DNA from: CAZAFD01 sp964484785
GTDB lineage: Bacteria > Pseudomonadota > Alphaproteobacteria > Rickettsiales > UBA1997
Assembly: GCA_964484785.1 (NCBI GenBank)
Contig: CAZAFD010000002.1
Span: forward strand, 1 to 50,123
Reading direction: 5' to 3'
Length of the DNA stretch: 50,123 nucleotides
The notes beneath the pieces are model-generated. The model made no database searches. It was not told the origin of the DNA and saw nothing but the letters and a program-made list of their open reading frames with translations. Every line of letters starts with the position of its first letter. Within the stretch, counting starts at the first letter, position 1. A program made the position numbers and the translations under genes. Positions 1-8,131 of this stretch are shown piece by piece.

Positions 1-54
1 GGCGATATTATACGTGTTGAATACTACGACACGCCAACCGGAGCGTATATCGGC
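1..54. other. Window-edge segment of unlike composition
   Basis: These bases are about half G+C, against roughly one third in the rest of the window. Plus-strand frame 1 is open from base 1 through the antisense of the tRNA to a TAA near 147-150. The first codons read like a protein (GDIIRVEYYDTPTGAYIGA) and use G/C-ending codons not typical of the neighbouring genes. The segment may be the end of a truncated gene, part of an integrated element, or foreign sequence joined at the conserved tRNA 3' half. I cannot name the product. Confidence 0.3.
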
Positions 55-127
<73 letters not shown>

Positions 128-144
128 ATAAAAAATTCACGGAA

Positions 145-187
145 GTATAATAAAATATATTCTTCTATTTTCAATAGAAGAATATAT
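145..187 (-). terminator. Intrinsic terminator after ddh
   Basis: Bases 155-187 form a perfect 15-bp inverted repeat (arms 155-169 and 173-187) around a 3-base loop. On the minus strand it is followed by a T-rich run. It lies 28 bases beyond the ddh stop codon in the right orientation to end that transcript. Confidence 0.7.
147..174 (-). promoter_or_regulatory. Promoter of tRNA-Thr(CGU)
   Basis: On the minus strand TTGAAA (169-174) and TATTAT (147-152) are separated by 16 bases, a good sigma-70 pair (5/6 each). The predicted start is about 7 bases downstream of the -10, shortly before the tRNA at 127. The -35 box lies in the loop and arm of the ddh terminator hairpin. Confidence 0.55.
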
Positions 188-215
188 GGGACAGAAAATC
201 TATTTGCGGTTTCTC

Positions 216-1112
216 TTATACTAACTCTCTTATTAAATCTTCCTCATTACCTGGTAACATTTTAATAATAGGTACCTCTATAGTTGTATAAGCTCCTGGT
301 TCCATCTTCATGGTAGCCCTTGCACAAGCAAGCATAATTTGAGAAGTCAAGGCAGGATTGTTAATTCTCATATTAAAGTCTAATAATTGGTTATGCGACT
401 TACCTGACACTCCCTTTCTACACATATGAACACCATGACCCATATCTATTATGGTTCTAATATCATCAACTTTAAAAAATCTTGTATCATCATGTGCAAA
501 ATAGTCATCGGCCTTAATTTCTTTACAAGCTAAATCGAAATCAGCGCCACTCTCCATTTCCAAATATACTAATCTTCTATGAATTCCATCGCCTAAAGGC
601 ATGGTCATAGATAGAGCATCTTTTACACCAGTTTTTGACTTGGCTACAACACTATGTCCCATACTCATACCTGGACCAAAGTTTGTATATGTAATACCAA
701 AAGGAACTATAGCCTTAAATAAACTTCTAACCATAGAATCTGAACCTGGATCCCAACCCGCAGAAATTATAGCAGTTGCATTATTCTTTTTAGCTATAAC
801 ATCCAATTGTTTCTTCAAATGATAAATCTGACCATGTATATCGAAGCTATCTACTGTATTAATACCCCTAGCTAATACACTGCTAGCCATTTCCGGCACA
901 CTTCTGGTTGGCCCACATAACAAAGCTACATCTACACCCTTAAGTTGGTCTATGTTGTTTACTACTGGATACTTTTTTAATTCATCTGGTATTATACCAA
1001 CATTTCTTCTTACGACGCCAACTAGCTCAGCATCATCAGCTGCTTCAACTGCTTGGACAGCGAATTTACCAACATTTCCATATCCAACTACGGCTACTTT
1101 CATTTTTTGCAT
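216..1112 (-). CDS. ddh: meso-Diaminopimelate D-dehydrogenase
   Basis: Predicted NADPH-dependent enzyme (EC 1.4.1.16) that makes meso-diaminopimelate from tetrahydrodipicolinate in one step, feeding lysine and peptidoglycan synthesis in the cytoplasm. The 298-residue length fits the family. An N-terminal Rossmann motif GYGNVGK is followed by the characteristic SAGWDPGSDS segment (about residues 116-125), then FGPGMSMGHS, matching the Ddh substrate-domain signature. The start may be the first ATG (1112) or a second ATG three codons in (1103), which places the Rossmann strand at the N-terminus as usual. It is transcribed alone, with its own terminator at 155-187. The enzyme is patchily distributed among bacteria, so horizontal acquisition is possible (inference). 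Confidence 0.9.
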   Translation of the reverse strand: MQKMKVAVVGYGNVGKFAVQAVEAADDAELVGVVRRNVGIIPDELKKYPVVNNIDQLKGVDVALLCGPTRSVPEMASSVLARGINTVDSFDIHGQIYHLKKQLDVIAKKNNATAIISAGWDPGSDSMVRSLFKAIVPFGITYTNFGPGMSMGHSVVAKSKTGVKDALSMTMPLGDGIHRRLVYLEMESGADFDLACKEIKADDYFAHDDTRFFKVDDIRTIIDMGHGVHMCRKGVSGKSHNQLLDFNMRINNPALTSQIMLACARATMKMEPGAYTTIEVPIIKMLPGNEEDLIRELV

Positions 1113-1196
1113 ATTGATTCATTTTTTCAATTTAACTAATGTTAGTCTAGAACGTACTTTTTATAAGTAAACTACATTTTTTAACTAAAATATTTG

Positions 1197-1922
1197 ATGA
1201 AACAAATAAGTAAAATTACGCAGGAGACCTTTATATATTTATATAAAGTCCTCACGGATCTTGGTTTAGATCAAGATAGAATATCCTTTGCTGAATTAAA
1301 AAACATTTTAAATAATGATAAAATGTTCAATTCTGAAGAATTTGCATATGAAGTTTTTTATGTAATATGTGTAGCTGGTTTCAAACAAGATTACGCAAAA
1401 ATCATATGTAATAAAATTATATATTTAGCTCAAAAGAAACCAGATTTAAATCTGGAAGATCTAAAATGTATATATAATCATAGTGGTAAAATTAAGGCAA
1501 TTTTAAAAGTATGGCAAAACAGAGACATGTACCAAAAAAAATTTTATGAGCTACACACTTTAGAAGAAAAGTTGAATTTTCTAGAAACTTTACCATATAT
1601 AGGCCCAATCACTAAGTATCACCTAGCACGGAATCTTGGCTTAAATTTTGTCAAATATGACATATGGATACAAAGGCTAGGAGTAGCTTTGTATGGTGAT
1701 ATTAATTTACTAAATTTAGTAAACAATTCAAAACTTTCGCCTCAAGTAGAAGCCGCTTGCAACCGCATGTTTGCAGATATACATAAAAATACTGGAGAAA
1801 AAATTGGTTTCATTGACGCCATTTTATGGAGGGCTTGTCAAAAGGGTTTAATAAAAATAGATAAACAATATGTCTATCTTGATACCAATTTTAGTATAAA
1901 ATCTAAAGTAACTAAATTATGA
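1197..1922 (+). CDS. HhH-GPD-like DNA glycosylase-type protein
   Basis: A 241-residue helical protein. At residues 130-160 it carries LETLPYIGPITKYHLA followed by VKYDIWIQRLG. This matches the helix-hairpin-helix plus downstream aspartate (Asp155) of the HhH-GPD superfamily of base-excision glycosylases, normally LPGVGRKTA...VDTHV. The lysine that makes bifunctional glycosylase/lyases is not at the expected place in the hairpin (Ile instead; Lys140 lies two residues later), so a monofunctional glycosylase or a non-catalytic DNA-binding role is possible. A C-terminal FIDAILWRACQKG also resembles the closing helix of such enzymes. I chose ATG 1197 over the TTG one codon before it. It overlaps the next gene by four bases (ATGA), so the two are probably co-translated. 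Confidence 0.5.
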   Translation: MKQISKITQETFIYLYKVLTDLGLDQDRISFAELKNILNNDKMFNSEEFAYEVFYVICVAGFKQDYAKIICNKIIYLAQKKPDLNLEDLKCIYNHSGKIKAILKVWQNRDMYQKKFYELHTLEEKLNFLETLPYIGPITKYHLARNLGLNFVKYDIWIQRLGVALYGDINLLNLVNNSKLSPQVEAACNRMFADIHKNTGEKIGFIDAILWRACQKGLIKIDKQYVYLDTNFSIKSKVTKL

Positions 1923-2539
1923 GAGACTTTTACCAAGTCAAAGCAATTTTTGACAAAATATTTCAAGGTATAAATGGTTACGGACCATCCTTACAGGAGA
2001 GAAACAATTATTTAGATGATCACGTCATTAAAAACGTTATATATGGTGAAACACCTATAGAACTTTTATACGCTCTATTGACTATGGACTGCTTACTTTC
2101 TCATTTGGACAAGGCAAAAAGCTTTTATGATCTTGGATCTGGAATAGGCAATACTGTTATTGGTGCCTATTTAATTAAACATTTTGAAAAATGCGTTGGA
2201 ATTGAGTTACTAGATTCTCTTTTTACTCTATCTCAACATGCCTTACAAAAATTAGAACAATTAGATAATAAGGCAGGCGAAGTTATTCAATTTATACACG
2301 AAAATATACTTAATATTGATATAACTGCAGCAGATATTGTATATTTTCATTGCCCGTCAATTGATGAAACTTATAGGAATTTAATGGAAAAAAAGATGGA
2401 AACAGAGCTAAAAAATGGTGCCATTGTTTTATCTCTAATACATGTATTTCACAACAAGGATAAATTTGAACTTATAACTGATATGATGGTAAAAACAGCC
2501 TGGGGACAGGCACCAATGATGATATATAGAAAGAAATAA
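1919..2539 (+). CDS. DOT1-like class I SAM-dependent methyltransferase
   Basis: A 206-residue protein with a clear SAM-binding motif I (FYDLGSGIGNTV, residues 69-80), an acidic motif II (VGIELL, 93-98), and a motif IV region ADIVYFHCPSID. The arrangement YGET...DLGSG.G...GIE, with a hydrophobic F-H-C segment in place of an N/D-PP-Y/F motif, resembles DOT1-type protein methyltransferases rather than DNA base methylases. The substrate is unknown. The start codon overlaps the stop of the preceding HhH-GPD-like gene, implying translational coupling and perhaps a shared function. Confidence 0.6.
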   Translation: MRDFYQVKAIFDKIFQGINGYGPSLQERNNYLDDHVIKNVIYGETPIELLYALLTMDCLLSHLDKAKSFYDLGSGIGNTVIGAYLIKHFEKCVGIELLDSLFTLSQHALQKLEQLDNKAGEVIQFIHENILNIDITAADIVYFHCPSIDETYRNLMEKKMETELKNGAIVLSLIHVFHNKDKFELITDMMVKTAWGQAPMMIYRKK

Positions 2540-2610
2540 TAAATTTTACTTTTTTTTAGAAAATTACTCTATAATTTATATCCTTAATATGTAATTATAT
2601 TTAATAAAAT

Positions 2611-3885
2611 ATGCTAGACTATATAAAATTGCCGAACGATATGCAAGTAGCCGCTGACTACATGCCTAATGTGGAATCTGTTGCTATAAGAATTAACGTG
2701 CAAACCGGTAGTCGTAACGAAGACGCTATTACTAGTGGTATATCTCATTTCATAGAACATATGGCTTTCAAGGGTACAGAAAAGCGTAATGCTGTGCAAA
2801 TAGCTAATGATTTTGAGAACATTGGAGCTAATTTTAATGCTTATACCAGCCAGGAGCTAACAGTATATTATGGTCAAGTATTAAAAGAAAAAGCTGAGGA
2901 CCTTTTTGAGATTTTAGCAGATATAGTACAAAATCAAACCTTCGATCCAGAAGAAATGGAAAAGGAACGTGGTGTAATTTTGCAAGAAATTTCTATGAGG
3001 AATGATGAACCAGATACCATGGCTTTTGAATACTTTGGTGATACAGCCTTTCCAAAACAATCACACGGTAGACCTGTCATTGGTACAGCAGAAAATGTAA
3101 AAAGGTTTACTAGAAATGATTTATTAAAGTATGTCCAAAAAAATTACATAGCTAAAAATATAACCATAACGGCTTCTGGTAATATAACAAACAAGCAACT
3201 ACTAGAATATGTTAGTAAATATATGACAAAGGTCAGTACTAAAACACAACATAAATATGAAAAAGCACAATATAAGGGCGGGTATTTTGTAAAAGAAAAA
3301 GATATAGAGCAAACTCATATTATTTTGGGTTTTGAAGGAAAATCATATGAGGATAAGGACTTGTATAAATTAAATATTTTACACAGTATTTTAGGCCAAG
3401 GTATGTCGTCACGCTTATTCCAAGAGGTCCGTGAAAAACAAGGTTTATGCTATACTATTTACTCTTTTAATGATCCAACCTATGAAACAGGCACCTTTGC
3501 TATATATACAGCCACAGATCCTACAAAGGTTAAACTGGCGATAGATAGTATTTTTGCCAGTATGAAGAATATGATAGAAAATGGTATTACAGAAGCAGAA
3601 TTGGCTAGAGCAAAAATCAATGCTAAATCATCTATTCTGATGAGGATGGAAAATACATCATATAGAGCATCTATTCTTGCAAGCTATTTAATCTTTAAGA
3701 AAAAACTACCAAATGTTACAGAAATTTCAGAAGAACTTGATAAAACTACAGCTCAAGATGTAATAAATTTATTAAAAACTACCTTAAAAACAAAACCAAC
3801 CACTGTAATTTATGGAAAGACAACAGAAATTTATACAAAAGAAGAAATAAACAAAAAAGTAAAAGAATTACAAAAAGCTCTATAA
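2611..3885 (+). CDS. M16 family zinc metallopeptidase (processing-peptidase-like)
   Basis: A 424-residue protein, the usual length for the mitochondrial-processing-peptidase-like M16B branch. The inverted zinc motif HFIEH is at residues 46-50, with the third ligand in VILQEI (Glu126). The second half (about 220-420) is the non-catalytic M16 domain, with GMSSRLFQEVREKQGLCYTIYS typical of it (written here as a motif, not as proof). Rickettsial homologues are probable relatives of the mitochondrial enzyme and cleave short peptides. A TATAAT box lies at 2570-2575 but no convincing -35 was seen. There is no signal peptide, so it is probably cytoplasmic. Confidence 0.9.
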   Translation: MLDYIKLPNDMQVAADYMPNVESVAIRINVQTGSRNEDAITSGISHFIEHMAFKGTEKRNAVQIANDFENIGANFNAYTSQELTVYYGQVLKEKAEDLFEILADIVQNQTFDPEEMEKERGVILQEISMRNDEPDTMAFEYFGDTAFPKQSHGRPVIGTAENVKRFTRNDLLKYVQKNYIAKNITITASGNITNKQLLEYVSKYMTKVSTKTQHKYEKAQYKGGYFVKEKDIEQTHIILGFEGKSYEDKDLYKLNILHSILGQGMSSRLFQEVREKQGLCYTIYSFNDPTYETGTFAIYTATDPTKVKLAIDSIFASMKNMIENGITEAELARAKINAKSSILMRMENTSYRASILASYLIFKKKLPNVTEISEELDKTTAQDVINLLKTTLKTKPTTVIYGKTTEIYTKEEINKKVKELQKAL

Positions 3886-3891
3886 AAACAG

Positions 3892-3915
3892 GTAGTGTAC
3901 AAACTTGTACACTAC
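3892..3915. repeat. Perfect 24-bp palindrome downstream of the M16 gene
   Basis: Two 11-base arms, GTAGTGTACAA and TTGTACACTAC, flank AC. There is no T-run after it on either strand, so it is not a standard intrinsic terminator. It shares the centre CAAACTTG with the palindrome after gyrB (12208-12241). It could be a hairpin that stabilises the mRNA end, or an operator. The rest of 3886-4158 shows no gene, only a weak SD-like AAGGAG near 4006 with no start codon after it. Confidence 0.6.
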
Positions 3916-4158
3916 ATACAGGAACTTACATATAACTATGTAAATGTATATTTACTATACACGGGTATGTGTGTATAAATAAGAAAATTGCTTGTCAATA
4001 TATTCGAAGGAGTAACTTTATTTTTTAAATATAACTATAAACCCTGGTAACTTGGGCTTTGCATGAAATGATCATACCATTACCATGGTCAAGAATTGTT
4101 TTTTAATTTTAAATGGATTATTTAAGAATCAGAATTAATAACTTTCTATATAGAGTAT

Positions 4159-4854
4159 ATGACTATGACCGGACATGAAATGGATAGCTGCGCTCATCAT
4201 AATAAATGCGAAATCTGTGCTGCTAATCTACAACATATAGCAATAATAATATTATTACTTTTATTATTAATCACTCAGTTGTGCCAGGTATGCCAGCTAA
4301 AACAAATAAAAAATGCTAATTTGCATAGGCATTATCAGCCTATCCCATGCAGGCATGAATTTAACAAAATTAGAAGACCTCAATACGAACCGGAAGAGAA
4401 TTTCTATAAGGATCAGTATTTTTTTGAAGATGATTTTGAAGCAACAAGAAGGCAAATGCACAAAATTGGTAATGAAATACGACACGAAATAGATAGGGTT
4501 GTTGACGATGGAGAAAAAGGTCCATGGAGAGAAAGAGCTTGGCATGACAATAGACCAGATTTTAGACCTAGGCCAATAAAGTATTTAGATCGAGAAAAAC
4601 ATGCTTTTATTATTAAAGTAGTAGTTCCACGAGGCACTAAAGAGTCTGACATTGTTCTGAACTTCAATAAAGATGGAATGCTACAACTTGACTTTAAAAA
4701 AGAGCAGGAAAAAACAACCGATACAGCCAGACACATACATTATCACGCTTTGAGTCATACTTTCGAGATACCTCATACTCACGCTAGTCCCGAACAAATA
4801 AAAAAACAAATACATGATAATGTATTAACACTTACAATACCTATAATTCAATAG
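4159..4854 (+). CDS. Membrane-anchored Hsp20/alpha-crystallin-like protein
   Basis: A 231-residue protein. The C-terminal 90 residues contain an alpha-crystallin-like beta-sandwich (AFIIKVVVPRGTKESDIVLNF, then FEIPHTHASPEQIKKQIHDN, ending LTLTIPIIQ), as in small heat-shock proteins. Unlike ordinary Hsp20s it has an N-terminal segment with a Cys/His cluster (CAHHNKCEIC, about residues 11-20) and a strongly hydrophobic stretch (IAIIILLLLLLI, about 27-38) that should insert in the inner membrane. An Arg/Asp-rich linker joins the two. This points to a membrane-tethered chaperone or a divergent relative. No heat-shock promoter or thermometer was seen. It converges with rpmA across a shared terminator. 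Confidence 0.6.
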   Translation: MTMTGHEMDSCAHHNKCEICAANLQHIAIIILLLLLLITQLCQVCQLKQIKNANLHRHYQPIPCRHEFNKIRRPQYEPEENFYKDQYFFEDDFEATRRQMHKIGNEIRHEIDRVVDDGEKGPWRERAWHDNRPDFRPRPIKYLDREKHAFIIKVVVPRGTKESDIVLNFNKDGMLQLDFKKEQEKTTDTARHIHYHALSHTFEIPHTHASPEQIKKQIHDNVLTLTIPIIQ

Positions 4855-4884
4855 TTATTATTACTAATATTTGCTAGGTTTTAA

Positions 4885-4928
4885 AAACTAAAAAGCACCA
4901 AAAAATGAATTTTGGTGCTTTTTAGTTT
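4885..4928. terminator. Bidirectional intrinsic terminator
   Basis: A perfect 19-bp inverted repeat (AAACTAAAAAGCACCAAAA at 4885-4903, complement at 4910-4928) has a 6-base loop and A/T tracts on both sides. It lies between the converging Hsp20-like gene and rpmA, and can end transcripts from both directions. Confidence 0.85.
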
Positions 4929-4954
4929 GTTTATATATATGTATCTTCGAGATT

Positions 4955-5212
4955 TTATAGAGCTACCACGCTAACAAAAACTCTATCTTTTGCTGTTGCC
5001 TTATTAAAAGCTACTACGCCGTCTATTTTAGCATAAATCGTATGATCCTTACCTAGACCTACATTTTCACCTGGATGCCATTTAGTACCTCTTTGTCTAC
5101 ATATAATGTTGCCTGCCAATACCTTTTGGCCAGCATACTTCTTTATACCAAGTCTTCGTCCTGCGGAATCTCGACCGTTCTTGGAGCTACCACCAGCTTT
5201 CTTGTGTGCCAT
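4955..5212 (-). CDS. rpmA: 50S ribosomal protein L27
   Basis: An 85-residue bL27, with the invariant N-terminus MAHKKAGGSSKNGRDS and the body RLGIKKYAGQKV.AGNII.RQRGTKWHPGENVG. Its N-terminal tail reaches the peptidyl-transferase centre. The N-terminus starts directly at the mature residues, so no proteolytic processing is expected. A Shine-Dalgarno-like GAGGAAA precedes the ATG. It lies 21 bases after rplU and shares its promoter. The obg gene that often follows is absent here. Confidence 0.98.
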   Translation of the reverse strand: MAHKKAGGSSKNGRDSAGRRLGIKKYAGQKVLAGNIICRQRGTKWHPGENVGLGKDHTIYAKIDGVVAFNKATAKDRVFVSVVAL

Positions 5213-5233
5213 CTTTAATTTCCTCTACAAAAA

Positions 5234-5548
5234 TTAAGCTTTAATATCTAAAATCTTTAACTCGGTCTTTTCTTGTCTATGACCATTGGTTGTTCTTGAA
5301 TTGTGTCTTCTTCTTTTCTTAAAGACTATAATTTTATCATCCCTATAGTTTTTAACTACCTCTGCTGTAACTTTTACATTATCTAGCAATGGTTGTCCTA
5401 TCAAGGATTCGTCATTATCTTTTTGTAAAAACAATACTTTATCAAGGATAACTTGCTCGCCCTCATTAGCGTCAATCTTTTCAACATCTATAGTATTACC
5501 CACAGAGACTTTGTATTGCTTTCCACCTGTCTCTAAAATTACAAACAT
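5234..5548 (-). CDS. rplU: 50S ribosomal protein L21
   Basis: A 104-residue bL21 that binds 23S rRNA domain II. The start MFVILETGGKQYKVSVG and the basic segment VFKKRRRHNSRTTNGHRQ are diagnostic. First gene of an rplU-rpmA operon, transcribed from a strong promoter carrying a palindrome (5610-5638). Confidence 0.97.
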   Translation of the reverse strand: MFVILETGGKQYKVSVGNTIDVEKIDANEGEQVILDKVLFLQKDNDESLIGQPLLDNVKVTAEVVKNYRDDKIIVFKKRRRHNSRTTNGHRQEKTELKILDIKA

Positions 5549-5609
5549 GTGCCTTAAAATAAAAATTAATAAATATATAAAAAACTAAGGGAAACAGTCT
5601 TTGTTCCAA

Positions 5610-5638
5610 ACAATACAAAGCGTACTACGCTTTGTCAA
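5610..5638 (-). promoter_or_regulatory. rplU promoter with embedded palindrome
   Basis: On the minus strand a perfect TTGACA (5633-5638) lies 17 bases from TATTGT (5610-5615). The spacer is almost wholly a palindrome, ACAAAGCGT-ACT-ACGCTTTGT (5615-5635), overlapping the edges of both boxes. This geometry fits an operator that blocks RNA polymerase. Alternatively the repeat could be a hairpin after infB, but no T-run follows it. Confidence 0.65.
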
Positions 5639-5668
5639 TAAAAACTTTTCCCATTGGTATTCGCTGTA

Positions 5669-8101
5669 TTATAATTCTCTTTTTTGCTCGACTATTTCGT
5701 AGCATTCGAGAATATCTTTTTCTTTAATATCTAAATAGTTATCTACACAAATACCACATTCATAATTATTTTTAACACTCTTAACATCATCTTTAAATCT
5801 ACGTAGAGTCTTAATTGTACCTGTATAAACTACGATATCATCTCTAATAACTCTAACATTAGCTCCTCTCTGGATTTCGCCAGAGTTAACATAACAACCA
5901 GCAACTAACCCAACATTACTTACCTTAAAGACATTCTTAACTTCAGCTTGTCCTAGTATATTGTCTTTTTTGTCTGGTTCGAGCAAACCGTTTAAGATAT
6001 TTTTAACATCATCTATTATATCATATATAATAGAGTGGTACCTTATTTCTACACACTTATCTTTTGCCATCTCAACAGCCTTGGAACTAGCTCTAACATT
6101 AAACCCTATAACTAGAGCATTAGAAACAGAAGCTAGTGTAATATCAGACTCATTTACAGCACCAGTAGCGCCATGAATTATTTTAACACTTACCTCATCA
6201 TTTCCTAGTTTTAAGAGGCTACTACTAATAGCTTCTATAGACCCTGATACATCTGCCTTAATAATCAAAGACAACTGTTTTCTGTTAGATCCAACTTGAG
6301 TTAACATATTTTCGAGACTCAACTTGTTATTTTTAGCAAGAGTCTTTTCTTTTTCTTTTCTGTCTCTATAGGAGATAATATCTCTGGCTTCCTTCTCTGT
6401 AGCCACAACATTAAAGGTATCTCCTGCCTTTGGAACAGTATTTAAACCAAGTATTTCTACAGGCATTGAGGCAGAGACTTTTTCTTGAACCTTATGTTTG
6501 TCGTCTACCATTTTTTTAATTTTACCGTAACTCGTTCCGGCTACAACAATGTCCCCAATTTTTAGAATACCTTTTTGTACCAAAACACTAGCAACAGCAC
6601 CTCTTTTAAGATCAATTTTAGCCTCTATTATAGCACCTTCAGCTGGACAATCAATTGGAGCCTTTAACTCTAACATTTCTGCCTGTAAGAGTATAGTATC
6701 TAATAATTTATCCAAATTAATATTATCTTTAGCGGATATATTAACACTCATGATATCTCCACCAAAGTCTTCTGTTACCACATCATATTGCAATAACTCT
6801 TGCTTGACTCTATCTGGATTAGCCCCGGGTTTATCAATTTTATTAATAGCAACTATCATAGGCACTTTAGCAGCTTTAGTGTGATTTATAGCTTCAATAG
6901 TTTGATCCTTGATGCCGTCATCAGCTGCTACTACTAAGACCACAATATCCGTAATATTAGCACCTCTAATTCGCATTTCAGTAAAGGCCTCGTGTCCTGG
7001 AGTATCAATAAAGGTAACAAATTTACCTGGACGTACTTCAACTCTGGAAGCACCTATATGTTGTGTAATTCCACCGGATTCATCTTTAACTATATTAGTT
7101 GATCTTAGCGCATCCAACAACGAGGTTTTACCATGGTCCACATGTCCCATAACAGTGACAACTGGATCTCTATCAACAAATTTGGTACCAACTTGTTGTG
7201 AAATAATTTTTTCTACATCAGATTCTGAAACCCTAACCGGATTATGCCCAAATTCCACCACAAGCAGCTCGGCTGTATCTGCATCTATAATTTGATTGGC
7301 AGTAGTCTGCATACCCATAGTAAAAAGTTTCTTGACTAAATCGGCTTTTTTTTCAGACATTCTATCTGCTAAATCCGAAATAGAAATAAAATCAGGTATA
7401 TTTACATCATGATAGATTTTTTCATGCTGATTATCAGCTTTCTTAATTTTTACTTTGTTTTTAGGGGTGCTTCTTCTTTTTATAAATACATCATCCTCAT
7501 CTTCTTCATCCTCTTCGTTAAAGACAAAAGCTCGGATTCCTTTACTATATTTATTGAGCTTGCTATTTAACTTATCATTAAAGTCTTTCTTGCTTCTTTT
7601 TTCGGGAAGTTGTTCTTCAAAGTCATCGGTTTTTTCTTTTTTGAAACCAACTTTAGTTTTTAGGACTTTATTATTACGATTTTTATCAAAGGCTAAGTTG
7701 GTTTGATTTTCATCTGAGAACTTATTTTCTACTGATGGTTTTTTTTCGTCCCTTACTTCTCTTTTTTCTTCTTTTGTTGTCTCTACCTTTTTTTCCCTAT
7801 TAGGGTTTTGGAAACCTCTTGCTGTTGCTTTTTGGTTATGTTGGCAAACTTGATCTTCCTTCTTTGTTTCGGGTTTCTGCGTCTCTGGTTCTATAACATT
7901 GGAGTCATCCTTGACCTTTTTACCCCTATTTAAAAACTTATTCCTTTGTTCCAACATTCTGTTGTTTTTTATCTGCTGCTGACGCAACATCAGTTGCTGA
8001 ATAGATTTATTTGGGGCCTCATCATCAGTCTGTATATTACTTTCTTTACTCTTACGAGCATTAAAATTTAATGTTAATGTACCTCTTTTACTCTCTTGCA
8101 T
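5669..8101 (-). CDS. infB: Translation initiation factor IF-2
   Basis: An 810-residue GTPase that brings fMet-tRNA to the 30S subunit. The N-terminal 230 residues are a charged, Lys/Glu-rich, low-complexity region. An IF2-N domain follows (ISISDLADRMSEKKADLVKKL), then the G domain with GHVDHGKT (about 317-324), DTPGHEAF (about 365) and NKID (about 420), then domains II, III and C2. Length and order are normal. It follows nusA by 30 bases in the same direction. The ylxR gene often found between them is absent, and rbfA-truB lie about 30 kb away in this window. Confidence 0.98.
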   Translation of the reverse strand: MQESKRGTLTLNFNARKSKESNIQTDDEAPNKSIQQLMLRQQQIKNNRMLEQRNKFLNRGKKVKDDSNVIEPETQKPETKKEDQVCQHNQKATARGFQNPNREKKVETTKEEKREVRDEKKPSVENKFSDENQTNLAFDKNRNNKVLKTKVGFKKEKTDDFEEQLPEKRSKKDFNDKLNSKLNKYSKGIRAFVFNEEDEEDEDDVFIKRRSTPKNKVKIKKADNQHEKIYHDVNIPDFISISDLADRMSEKKADLVKKLFTMGMQTTANQIIDADTAELLVVEFGHNPVRVSESDVEKIISQQVGTKFVDRDPVVTVMGHVDHGKTSLLDALRSTNIVKDESGGITQHIGASRVEVRPGKFVTFIDTPGHEAFTEMRIRGANITDIVVLVVAADDGIKDQTIEAINHTKAAKVPMIVAINKIDKPGANPDRVKQELLQYDVVTEDFGGDIMSVNISAKDNINLDKLLDTILLQAEMLELKAPIDCPAEGAIIEAKIDLKRGAVASVLVQKGILKIGDIVVAGTSYGKIKKMVDDKHKVQEKVSASMPVEILGLNTVPKAGDTFNVVATEKEARDIISYRDRKEKEKTLAKNNKLSLENMLTQVGSNRKQLSLIIKADVSGSIEAISSSLLKLGNDEVSVKIIHGATGAVNESDITLASVSNALVIGFNVRASSKAVEMAKDKCVEIRYHSIIYDIIDDVKNILNGLLEPDKKDNILGQAEVKNVFKVSNVGLVAGCYVNSGEIQRGANVRVIRDDIVVYTGTIKTLRRFKDDVKSVKNNYECGICVDNYLDIKEKDILECYEIVEQKREL

Positions 8102-8131
8102 TATCTAAACCAACTTCATTTTTAATAAATC

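Noticed and set aside
1919..2539. DNA methyltransferase of a restriction-modification system
   Set aside because: No N/D-PP-Y/F catalytic motif or target-recognition domain; motif layout is DOT1-like.
3990..4120. Possible small RNA with SD-like AAGGAG and short hairpins
   Set aside because: No start codon follows the SD-like element, hairpins are short, and no promoter-terminator pair frames it.
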